From Bacillota bacterium (lineage in GTDB: Bacteria > Bacillota > Sulfobacillia > JACIYH01), in contig JASEFA010000001.1 in NCBI GenBank assembly GCA_030019365.1, forward strand, positions 524,953-588,952: a stretch of DNA of 64,000 nucleotides, written 5' to 3'. The position numbers were made by a program, and so were the translations under genes. The notes beneath the pieces were generated by a model, which was not told where the DNA came from, made no database searches, and saw only the letters and a program-made list of their open reading frames with translations. How positions within the stretch are numbered: the first letter of the stretch is position 1; each line of letters starts with the position of its first letter. Positions 17,192-24,502 of this stretch are shown piece after piece.

Positions 17192-18382
17192 TCAGTCCCC
17201 GAGGGTGCAGGCGATGGTGGCGCCGCCGACCACGAGATCCCCCTGGTAGAACACCACGGCCTGGCCGGGTGCGATGGCTCGCTGCGGCTCCCGGAAATCC
17301 ACGCGGACCCGCCCCTCGCCGAGAGATGTCACCACTGCGGGAAGGGCAGGGCCGCGGTACCTGACCTGGGCCTCCACCTGCAGGGGCCCGGGCGGCCAAT
17401 CAAAGGGGATGAAACGGGCCTCCTCGGCCTCCAGGGCACACCCCAGCAGATCCGTCTGCCGGCCCACCACTAGCGCGTTCTCCTCGGGCCGGATTTCCAC
17501 CACGTACCAGGGCCCCGGCCGCCGGATGCCCAGGCCCCGTCGCTGCCCTACGGTGAAGAAGGCCAAACCGGGATGCTCTCCCAGCACCTCTCCTTCCCTG
17601 CTGACGATGGGACCGGCGGCGAAAACCCGGTCGCCCAGCCGCTCTCGCAGGAACTCCCGGTAATCCCCCCCGGGAATGAAGCAGATCTCCTGGCTCTCGG
17701 GCCGCCCCGCGGTGGGGAATCCGCGCCTGCGCGCCATCTCCCGCACACGCGCCTTCGTCAGGTGCCCGAGCGGCAGCAGCAGCCGCCCGAGTTCTTGCTG
17801 GCCCAGGCGATAGAGCACGTAGGACTGGTCCTTCCGGCGATCGCGCGCCCGCCACAGGAGGTACCGCCCCCGCCGCGACTCTTCGCCCGGCCCGCGGCCC
17901 TCTGGGGGGGTGGCGCGCGCCCCCGTTCGGGCGGCGGTCCCGGCTGCCCCACCGTGGCCGGTGGCGCAGAGGACACGGGCGTAGTGGCCCGTGGCCACGA
18001 AGTCGCATTCCAGGGCCCGGGCACGATCCCAGAGGACCCCCAGCTTGATCACCCGGTTGCACAACACGCACGGGTTGGGCGTGCGCCCCCGCATGTAATC
18101 CGCGATGAAGGGACCCACGACGAGCCGCTCGAAATCGTCGCGCAGGTCGACGGCATAGTGCGGTATCCCCAGGCGGGCCGCCACCTGACGCGCACCCTCG
18201 GCCGCTTCCAGGGAGCAGCACACCCCTTCTCCGCCGGTCTCGTCTCCGGGCAGCTTCATGGTGATGCCCACCACGGAGAAGCCGGCCTCCACCAGCAAAG
18301 CGGCGGCGACCGAACTGTCGACGCCGCCGCTCATGGCCGCGAGTACCCGCTTGCCGTCAGCGGGCCGCTCCACCCCGCTCAT
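17192..18382 (-). CDS. mnmA: tRNA-specific 2-thiouridylase
   Basis: Installs the 2-thio group of U34 in tRNAs for Lys, Glu and Gln, using sulfur supplied by a cysteine desulfurase, here encoded two genes upstream. The PP-loop motif AMSGGVDSSVAAALL, the catalytic cysteines in PNPCVLCNRVIKLG and ESQEICFIPGGDYREF, and the C-terminal barrel (VGQRRGLGI) are present. ATG 18382 is preceded by tandem GGAGGTCG sites. A Gly/Arg/Thr-rich insert of about 35 residues (about 137-170) after GHYARV makes it longer than the usual 360. The start overlaps the nifU 3' end by 26 bp. Confidence 0.95.
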   Translation of the reverse strand: MSGVERPADGKRVLAAMSGGVDSSVAAALLVEAGFSVVGITMKLPGDETGGEGVCCSLEAAEGARQVAARLGIPHYAVDLRDDFERLVVGPFIADYMRGRTPNPCVLCNRVIKLGVLWDRARALECDFVATGHYARVLCATGHGGAAGTAARTGARATPPEGRGPGEESRRGRYLLWRARDRRKDQSYVLYRLGQQELGRLLLPLGHLTKARVREMARRRGFPTAGRPESQEICFIPGGDYREFLRERLGDRVFAAGPIVSREGEVLGEHPGLAFFTVGQRRGLGIRRPGPWYVVEIRPEENALVVGRQTDLLGCALEAEEARFIPFDWPPGPLQVEAQVRYRGPALPAVVTSLGEGRVRVDFREPQRAIAPGQAVVFYQGDLVVGGATIACTLGD

Positions 18383-18851
18383 CGACCTCCCGACCTCCGG
18401 GCGCGTCTTCGTCGTGCGCGTGCCCGTCGGCTTCGTCTTGGGCATGCCCACCATCGGACTCCGTCGCGCCGCCTGCCTTCTGCCCGTTGCCGCGGGACAG
18501 GTAGTCCTTGATGGCCTCGTGCAGGGCGTCGGCCGCCAGGTTGGAGCAGTGCATCTTGATGGGGGGCAGCCCATCAAGCGCCTCCGCCACCGCCCGGTTG
18601 GTGACCTGCATGGCCTCCTCCAGGGTCTTGCCCTTCACCAGTTCCGTCACCATGCTCGAGGTGGCGATGGCGGCCCCGCACCCGAAGGTGAGGAACCTGA
18701 TGTCCTCTATACGATTATCCTTCACCCGGATGGTGATCTTCATCAGGTCGCCACACACGGGGTTGCCCACCGTGCCCACGCCGTCCGGGTCGGCGATTTC
18801 TCCCACATTGCGTGGCTTGGTGAAGTGCTCCATCACTTTCTGACTGTACAC
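18357..18851 (-). CDS. nifU: Fe-S cluster assembly scaffold, NifU/IscU N-terminal type
   Basis: Scaffold on which [2Fe-2S] clusters are assembled with sulfur from the adjacent NifS. The three cluster cysteines are in GNPVCGDLM, TFGCGAAIATSSM and MHCSNLAADAL. GTG 18851 (VYSQKVMEHFTKPRNVGEI) matches the family N-terminus and has GGGGGGAT upstream; the frame is open 13 codons further. The IscU fold ends near residue 125. The remaining tail is rich in Gly, Asp and His (GHAQDEADGHAHDEDAP) and could bind metal, though this is inference. The 3' end overlaps mnmA. Confidence 0.93.
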   Translation of the reverse strand: MYSQKVMEHFTKPRNVGEIADPDGVGTVGNPVCGDLMKITIRVKDNRIEDIRFLTFGCGAAIATSSMVTELVKGKTLEEAMQVTNRAVAEALDGLPPIKMHCSNLAADALHEAIKDYLSRGNGQKAGGATESDGGHAQDEADGHAHDEDAPGGREVDERGGAAR

Positions 18852-18896
18852 TCTGATCCCCCCAATGGACTCACCTTGCAGAATGCCCACCCTGGC

Positions 18897-20066
18897 TTAC
18901 CGCACGCGGGCATTCCACAGAGGCGACATGGCTCGCAGCCGCGCCACGATCTCCCCCAGGGACTCGGCCACGTAGGCGGTGTCCTCTTCCGTGGTGGCGG
19001 TGCCCACCGTCATGCGCAGCGAGCCGTGGGCCACCTCGTGGGGAATCCCCATGGCCAGGAGCACGTGCGACGGCTCCAGCGACCCCGACGTGCACGCCGA
19101 CCCGGAGGAGGCGGCGATCCCCTTCATGTCCAGGTTCAGGAGCATGGACTCCCCTTCCACATACAGCACGCTGACGTTGAGGTTGTTGGGCAACCTCTCC
19201 GAGGGGTGCCCGTTCAACCGCACCTCGGGCACCCGCTCCTGGATGCGCTCCCACAGGAGATCCCGCACCCGCCGGTAGTGCTCCACCCGCTCGTCAAAGT
19301 GCAGCCGTGCCAGCTCGGCGGCCTTGCCCAGCCCCACCATGCCCGGCACCCCCTCCGTGCCCGCCCGGCGCTTTCGCTCATGGGCACCCCCGTGCAGAAG
19401 GGGCGTCAGGCGCACACCCCTGCGCACGTACAGGGCCCCCACCCCCTTGGGACCGTAAATCTTGTGGGCCGACAGCGAGAGCAAGTCCACACCCCGGGCA
19501 TGGACGTCGACGGGGATCTGCCCCACTGCCTGCACGGCGTCGGTGTGGAAGCGCACCCCCTTCTCCTGGCAGATACGCGCGATCTCGGCCACCGGCTGCA
19601 CGGTGCCCACTTCGTTATTGGCAGCCATGATGGAAACCAGGACGGTCGAAGGGGTGATGGCCCTCTCCACGTCCCTGGGGTCCACCATGCCGTATTGGTC
19701 CACGGGGAGGTAGGTGGCGCGGAACCCCTGCTTCTCCAGCCATTCCACCGCGTGCAGAACGGCGTGGTGCTCCGCGGCCGAGGTGATGATATGATCCCCC
19801 TTGTTGCGCAACTCCCAGGCCGTACCCTTGATGGCCAGGTTGTCCGCCTCCGTGCCCCCGCCCGTGAAGACAATTTCTTCAGGGTCGGCCCCGATGAGGG
19901 CAGCCACCCTGGCGCGGGCCTCATCCACGCCGGCGCGGGCCTCCCGCCCGAAGGAATGAATGCTGGATGGGTTGCCCCAATCCTGCAGCATGTAATGTCT
20001 CATTACTTCCACCACTTCCGGGTGGACGGGTGTGGTGGCAGCATGATCCAGGTAAACGCGCCTCAT
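18897..20066 (-). CDS. nifS: Cysteine desulfurase NifS/IscS
   Basis: PLP enzyme that takes sulfur from cysteine as a persulfide for Fe-S clusters and tRNA thiolation. YLDHAATTPVHPEV, the PLP-pairing SAAEHHAVLH, the Schiff-base lysine in SLSAHKIYGPKGVGALY and the persulfide cysteine loop SSGSACTSGSLEPSHVL are all intact. Length (389) is normal for the NifS/IscS class. The ATG overlaps the rrf2 stop as ATGA, and nifU follows 45 bases after the stop. Confidence 0.97.
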   Translation of the reverse strand: MRRVYLDHAATTPVHPEVVEVMRHYMLQDWGNPSSIHSFGREARAGVDEARARVAALIGADPEEIVFTGGGTEADNLAIKGTAWELRNKGDHIITSAAEHHAVLHAVEWLEKQGFRATYLPVDQYGMVDPRDVERAITPSTVLVSIMAANNEVGTVQPVAEIARICQEKGVRFHTDAVQAVGQIPVDVHARGVDLLSLSAHKIYGPKGVGALYVRRGVRLTPLLHGGAHERKRRAGTEGVPGMVGLGKAAELARLHFDERVEHYRRVRDLLWERIQERVPEVRLNGHPSERLPNNLNVSVLYVEGESMLLNLDMKGIAASSGSACTSGSLEPSHVLLAMGIPHEVAHGSLRMTVGTATTEEDTAYVAESLGEIVARLRAMSPLWNARVR

Positions 20067-20629
20067 CTGACCTCCCCTTTCCTCCTCCGCCGGTTTGTAC
20101 CGGGCCCGTCCCGCTCCCTGGCCACCCTCTCTGACGCCCCGCGGGCCGGGCAGCCGCCCCGCCCTTCCCCGTCGCGCTCACCGGCGGCCTCACCCGCAGC
20201 ATCCCCCGCAGGCTCGCCCGCCTCCCGGCAGAGGTCGGCCAGGGTGATGGAATCCAGTACCCGGGCAATGCTCTCGGAAACACGCTCCCAAACGCCACGC
20301 GCCACACAGCCCTCGGCGCGACCGCACTGCTCGATGCCGGTGCCCGGTACGGTGCAGTCGGTGACGGCGATGGGGCCCTCCAGGATGCGCACCACGTCAC
20401 CGACGGTAATCTCCTCGGGCGGGCGTGCCAGCTCATAGCCCCCCTGAGCACCCCGTACGCTGCGCACCAGGCCCGCTTCCCGCAGTGGGCCCACCAGTTG
20501 CTCGAGATAATGCTGGGAGAGTCCCTGCCTGCGGGCGATCACGTGCAGGGGTAGCGGTCCGGCGCGACCCGTGCGCGCCAGCTCGTACATGGCCTTGACC
20601 CCGTATCTCCCTTTCGTGGAAAGCTTCAT
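20063..20629 (-). CDS. Rrf2-family, probably Fe-S-sensing, transcriptional regulator
   Basis: Winged-helix regulator of the Rrf2/IscR/CymR group. MKLSTKGRYGVKAMYELA, LSQHYLEQLVGPLREAGLV and GAQGGYELARPPEEITVGDVV are the DNA-binding domain. Three cysteines, DCTVPGTGIEQCGRAEGC (about 98-115), have IscR-like placement and suggest cluster binding rather than a CymR-type partner. ATG 20629 has GGGAGG just upstream. An Ala/Gly/Glu-rich tail of about 50 residues follows the domain. It heads the nifS-nifU-mnmA operon and probably represses it through the operator just upstream. Confidence 0.92.
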   Translation of the reverse strand: MKLSTKGRYGVKAMYELARTGRAGPLPLHVIARRQGLSQHYLEQLVGPLREAGLVRSVRGAQGGYELARPPEEITVGDVVRILEGPIAVTDCTVPGTGIEQCGRAEGCVARGVWERVSESIARVLDSITLADLCREAGEPAGDAAGEAAGERDGEGRGGCPARGASERVARERDGPGTNRRRRKGEVR

Positions 20630-20723
20630 GCCCTCCCAGCACTCCCGCAGGCTTTCCGGCAGGCTCCCGGCCCCGTCGCCGCAAGCTCTCCCGCAGCCGC
20701 TTCCACAGCAGGTCCCGCCGGGC

Positions 20724-20748
20724 AATCCCGAGTGAATCACTCAGGATT
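20724..20748 (-). promoter_or_regulatory. Rrf2/IscR-type operator
   Basis: A 25-bp near-perfect palindrome with half sites AATCCTGAGTG and CACTCGGGATT around a three-base centre. Its layout matches the IscR type 1 consensus, in which ATASYYGACT is followed by three W and the mirror half; the main difference is GAG for GAC. It begins right after the predicted transcription start, where a bound repressor would block initiation. Confidence 0.8.
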
Positions 20749-20755
20749 CCGCCCC

Positions 20756-20785
20756 ATCTTAGCACCGCCTCCGGCCCCCTGTCAA
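20756..20785 (-). promoter_or_regulatory. Promoter of rrf2-nifS-nifU-mnmA operon
   Basis: TTGACA (20785-20780), an 18-base spacer and TAAGAT (20761-20756) on the minus strand, directly upstream of the palindromic operator. Confidence 0.85.
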
Positions 20786-20852
20786 CGCCCCAGCCGCTCA
20801 CACGCCCCAGCCGCTCACACGCCCCAGCCGCAGACTGCCCCAGCCACAGTTA
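20785..20852. repeat. 17-bp tandem repeats upstream of the rrf2 promoter
   Basis: Unit ACGCCCCAGCCGCTCAC occurs twice perfectly (20785-20801, 20802-20818), a third time with a diverged end (20819-20835), and a fourth partial GCCCCAGCCA follows. The array abuts the -35 box of the rrf2 promoter. It is too short and lacks spacers, so it is not a CRISPR. Confidence 0.75.
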
Positions 20853-20916
20853 GGTCCCGCGCAGTCAGGCTGCCCGTTGTCCGGCGGCCGCACTCGGGTG
20901 CCCGTACTCCGGGCGG

Positions 20917-20946
20917 TTGCCGTACTGTAGCGCGAAGGGATACAAT
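20917..20946 (+). promoter_or_regulatory. Promoter of the pspC-like gene
   Basis: TTGCCG, an 18-base spacer and TACAAT on the plus strand, about 30 bases before the start codon of the frameshifted PspC gene. Confidence 0.65.
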
Positions 20947-20982
20947 CGTGCTGGAAAACGCGTAGCAAGGAACGGTGTGGAT

Positions 20983-21178
20983 ATGAAAAAGCTGTATAGA
21001 GCGCGTGAGAACCGATGGTTGGGCGGGGTCGCAGCAGGAATGGCCCAGTATTTGAGCGTGGACGTGACCGTCGCTCGCCTGTGCTGGGCTCTTTCCATAT
21101 TTCGTGTTCGGACCCTTGGCCCCGCTGGCTTATCTCGCGGCCTGGGCCATCATACCCCCTGAGCCAGGGATCGCATAA
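20983..21178 (+). pseudogene. PspC-domain protein, frameshifted
   Basis: Small membrane protein of the PspC family. MKKLYRARENRWLGGVAAGM and QYLSVDVTVARLCWALSIF give the first two-thirds of the domain. The frame then changes: in the annotated frame translation ends in a meaningless RVRTLGPAG... tail at 21162. Skipping one T in ATATTTCG (about 21100) gives FVFGPLAPLAYLAAWAIIPP ending at TAA 21178, exactly the expected second PspC helix and PPEP end. One base must therefore be extra, either a real disruption or a sequencing error. The intact promoter and ribosome site argue for recent damage or error. Start ATG 20983, or GTG 20977. Confidence 0.8.
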
Positions 21179-21232
21179 ACCGTCAACCGAGAGCTGTCCG
21201 CCCACCCACTGCCTAGCACCACTGTCACCCCC

Positions 21233-22144
21233 TCAGCGGTAGTGGCGGGCCACTTCGGACGCATACCGCAAACCCACCCGCCTGGCGTGCTGCGCCAGCC
21301 AGTCTGTGAACTGCACCCGCCCGGCGGGCGGCCCGTCCGACACCAGCAGGTTCATCATGAGGCCGCAGATTTCGTCACGGGTGAGGAGAACGTCGCCTAC
21401 CATCAACCCGACCACACTCCCCAGGACAAACCCAGCAGCAGGCGGCAGATGCACTAGGCGGGCCCGGCTGCCCACCGCCCGCGCCACCAGTCGCACGAGC
21501 TCCTCGAACGTGAAGGTTTCCGGGCCGGCTGCATCCACCACCGTATCCGCGGTGCTTCCCCCCGCCCGCACAGCCATTTCGGCCACGTCTCCCACGAATA
21601 CGGGTTGCAGGCGGTAGTCCCCCCTCCCGAACAGGGGAAACACGGGGAACTTCCTCGTTAGCCAGGCTATGTTGTTGATCAGGATGTCGCCCTCGCCGAA
21701 GACGACGGTGGGACGGATGATGGCGTACGATAACCCTGACCCAACCAGGGCCTGTTCCACCAGCGCCTTGCCGCGGAAGTATGGAAGGGGCGAGTCCTGC
21801 GACGGATTGGTGATGCTGATGTGCACCACCCGCCTGACCCCGGCCTCCCGCGCCGTGGCGAATAGGGTGCGGCTGTTCGCCACAGTTCTCTCGAAGGTGG
21901 CCGGGCCGCGCTCGAAACGAATCCAGTAAGTGTTGTACAGAGTGCTCGCCCCGCCCATGGCTTCCACCAGCCGTTGGGGGTGCCCGAAATCGAGAGGAAA
22001 CACCTTCAGCCGGTCCCCGAAGGGATTGGGCCGTTCGGGGTGACCGGTGAGCGTCACCACCTGCTCGCCTGCATCGAGCAGATGCCGGGCGATGTGTCGA
22101 CCGGTATAACCGAAGGCGCCTGTGACCACGCTTACCCCTGCCAT
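21233..22144 (-). CDS. NAD(P)-binding epimerase/NmrA-like protein
   Basis: Extended short-chain dehydrogenase-like protein. The Rossmann start VVTGAFGYTGRHIARHLL has the GxxGxxG nucleotide motif. HISITNPSQDSPLPYFRGKALVEQAL and YAIIRPTVVFGEGDILINNI match the NDUFA9/YlbE-type atypical SDRs. The usual YxxxK is represented only by YFRGKALVE, so catalysis may be altered and a quinone-binding or assembly role is possible. GAGGTGA lies just before ATG 22144. It is divergent from the molybdopterin enzyme gene; no closer functional link is visible. Confidence 0.75.
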   Translation of the reverse strand: MAGVSVVTGAFGYTGRHIARHLLDAGEQVVTLTGHPERPNPFGDRLKVFPLDFGHPQRLVEAMGGASTLYNTYWIRFERGPATFERTVANSRTLFATAREAGVRRVVHISITNPSQDSPLPYFRGKALVEQALVGSGLSYAIIRPTVVFGEGDILINNIAWLTRKFPVFPLFGRGDYRLQPVFVGDVAEMAVRAGGSTADTVVDAAGPETFTFEELVRLVARAVGSRARLVHLPPAAGFVLGSVVGLMVGDVLLTRDEICGLMMNLLVSDGPPAGRVQFTDWLAQHARRVGLRYASEVARHYR

Positions 22145-22276
22145 GCCGTCACCTCGTCGACCGGGGCACCGCCGCGGGGCGGGGCAAGGCAGAGCCGTCC
22201 CTCCCCCTGCCAGGCCAGCTTACCCAGCCATGCGACCACACCTGGTGCACCCCCTTCTAGGGACGCCACGGCGGCC

Positions 22277-22305
22277 GGAAACGTTTCCCCTGCATGTGCT
22301 ATACT
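22277..22305 (+). promoter_or_regulatory. Extended -10 promoter with palindromic operator
   Basis: TGC-TATACT at 22297-22305 is an extended -10 element about 40 bases before the molybdopterin gene. The perfect 12-bp palindrome GGAAACGTTTCC at 22277-22288 covers the -35 region. Its AACGTT core with flanking GA/TC resembles LacI/CcpA-type operators. Confidence 0.55.
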
Positions 22306-22345
22306 GAACCAGCGTGGGGTGCAACAGGAGGGGGACGAGCGCCAG

Positions 22346-24397
22346 ATGAGGAAGACGACCTGTCCGTTTGATTGCTGGGACGCGTGCGGGGCCCTGGCGG
22401 AGGTCGGAGGCGGCGGGGCGGTGCCCCTGGACGGGGACGTCACCACGTACCGGGAGGTAATCCTGCGCGGGGACCCCGAGCACCCCTTCTCCAGGGGGAC
22501 CATCTGCGGGAAGCTGGCCCGCTATCCGGCCTTCCTGCGCTCAGACGCCCGCCTGAGAAACCCCCTCCTGCGCGACGGCAGCAACTGGCGGGAAGTTTCC
22601 TGGGACGACGCCCTGGACCTGTGCGCGCGCAAGCTGGAGGAGGCCGCTCGATCCGGGCCGGAGCGCATCCTCTTTGACCTGGGCAACGCCAACTGCGGCA
22701 TCCTGCGCTTCTCCGGTCAGAGGCTGTTTCGCCTGCTGGGTGCGACCGTCACCACGGGCAGCCTCTGCGACATCGCGGGAGAAAAGGGCCTGGTACGCAC
22801 GACGGGCGCCTGCCTCTCTCACCCGCCGGGGGACGTGCTGAACAGCCGGGCCATTGTCCTGTGGGGACGGAATCCGGCCGCCACCAACACTCACTTCTGG
22901 CGCTTCGTGCAGGAAGCCCGCCGTCGCGGGGCGCAGTTGGCGGTGGTGGACGTATATCCTTCGGCCACCGCCCGCAGGGCTGACCTCTTCCTGTGCATCC
23001 GGCCCGGCACCGACGTGTACCTGGCTCTCGGTCTAAGCCGTGCGCTCTGCGACCTGGGCCTCCTCGACGAGCACTTCCTGGACTCCCATACCCGCGGCGC
23101 AGACGAGTTCATGCGCCTGGTATCCTCCCTCACCGTGGAAGAAGCGGCGCAGGCCTGTGGCCTCGAAGCCGAAGAAGTCCGGCAACTGGGCGGCCTGCTC
23201 TCGCTGAAGCCGGCATCCATCTGGTTGGGGATGGGGATGCAGCACTACCGCTGGGGCCCCACTGCGGCCTCCTTCGTGGCTGCGCTGGGCGCCCTCACCG
23301 GGCAGTACGGAATCCCGGGGGGCGGCGTTTCGTTCTTCACCGCCAGCCTCACGCCCTTCCAGCTGGACTGGGCCAACCCGCCCCCGTTGCGCGGCATAGC
23401 GTCCGGGAACCGCACGGTGCGGAAGCCGGCTCTGGCCGCCGACCTGCTGGCCGGACCTCCCTACCGGGTGGCCTGGTTCCAGGCCAGTAACATCGTCAAG
23501 CAGGCCCCCGACTCGGGTGCCACCGCCCGTGCCCTGGCCGGGGTGGAGTTCAAGGTGGCGGTGGAGGTGCGCATGAGCGAAACCGCCCAGCTATGTGACC
23601 TGGTGTTGCCCGCCGCGTCCTTTCTCGAGTTCGAGAACGTACGCGGGTCCTATGGCACGCCCTGCGTGGGTCACATGCCAGCCCTGGTGCCACCCCCACC
23701 GGCATGCCGGCCGGAGCCCGAAATCTACGCGGATCTCGCCCGCCGCCTGGGTTGCGAGGGGGAATACCTGGCGGAAGGCGGACCGGAAGGCTGGCTGCGC
23801 CGGGCGCTGGCCCCCTTGCAACGCTACGGCGTCACCCTGGAATCCCTCCGGCAGCAGGGAGGAGCAATCGTGGCGGACGGTGGGGGTCACCTGGGCCAGG
23901 TTTACCCGCACTTGCCCTTCGCCAGGGGGGCGTTCCCCACCGCCGACGGCCGCTTTCACTTCCCGGGCCCCGAGGACCTCCGGCGCTATCTGGACCTCAG
24001 ACGCCGGTGGGAGGGGGAGGGCGACACCGGCCATTATCCCCTGCACCTCATAACCCCCAAATCCCCCGACCGCATAAACTCCCATGCCCACGCCCGATCC
24101 CCCGACCACGTTTGTGGCACCGCTGACGACGGCGCCGGCGACGGTCCGCTCCCGGGGGCCCGGGTCCACCCCTCCCACCTCCCCGGGGGAAAGACGGAAG
24201 CCCTTCTCGTCACGCCCCTGGGACGGCTGCGCGTACGCCTCGTGCCAGACCCGGAAATGAAACCGGGGGTGGTGGTCATCGACCAGGGAGGCAGGGTGCC
24301 CGGTATCATCGGCATCAACGCCCGGGTGCCTGCCACCGTCTCCGAGGACGGAGAGGGAGCCTGCTACTACGAGGCCCGCTGCCGCCTCGAAAGCTAG
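22346..24397 (+). CDS. Molybdopterin oxidoreductase (DMSO reductase superfamily)
   Basis: Bis-MGD molybdenum or tungsten enzyme. The N-terminal [4Fe-4S] domain has CPFDCWDACG and, after about 50 residues, GTICGKLARYP supplying the fourth cysteine. The catalytic core has VLWGRNPAATNTH, IRPGTDVYLALGLSRAL and a likely metal-ligand cysteine in TGSLCDIAGEKG. The C-terminal domain ends IGINARVPATVSEDGEGACYYEA. ATG 22346 follows AGGAGGGG; the upstream open frame is non-coding. There is no Tat signal, so it is probably cytoplasmic. No Fe-S or membrane partner lies beside it. A roughly 40-residue Gly/Asp/His-rich linker precedes the last domain. Substrate unknown. Confidence 0.85.
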   Translation: MRKTTCPFDCWDACGALAEVGGGGAVPLDGDVTTYREVILRGDPEHPFSRGTICGKLARYPAFLRSDARLRNPLLRDGSNWREVSWDDALDLCARKLEEAARSGPERILFDLGNANCGILRFSGQRLFRLLGATVTTGSLCDIAGEKGLVRTTGACLSHPPGDVLNSRAIVLWGRNPAATNTHFWRFVQEARRRGAQLAVVDVYPSATARRADLFLCIRPGTDVYLALGLSRALCDLGLLDEHFLDSHTRGADEFMRLVSSLTVEEAAQACGLEAEEVRQLGGLLSLKPASIWLGMGMQHYRWGPTAASFVAALGALTGQYGIPGGGVSFFTASLTPFQLDWANPPPLRGIASGNRTVRKPALAADLLAGPPYRVAWFQASNIVKQAPDSGATARALAGVEFKVAVEVRMSETAQLCDLVLPAASFLEFENVRGSYGTPCVGHMPALVPPPPACRPEPEIYADLARRLGCEGEYLAEGGPEGWLRRALAPLQRYGVTLESLRQQGGAIVADGGGHLGQVYPHLPFARGAFPTADGRFHFPGPEDLRRYLDLRRRWEGEGDTGHYPLHLITPKSPDRINSHAHARSPDHVCGTADDGAGDGPLPGARVHPSHLPGGKTEALLVTPLGRLRVRLVPDPEMKPGVVVIDQGGRVPGIIGINARVPATVSEDGEGACYYEARCRLES

Positions 24398-24502
24398 GGG
24401 CGCGGTCCCGGCTCGAAGCCAGGCGCCGCTAATCGTTGCCGGTATGAAGCCCACGCGGCTGCATATACATGGGGCGGCACCGTGCACCGGAGTGATGCTC
24501 CC

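Noticed and set aside
20785-20852. Possible CRISPR repeats
   Set aside because: Units are 17 bp and directly adjacent with no spacers.
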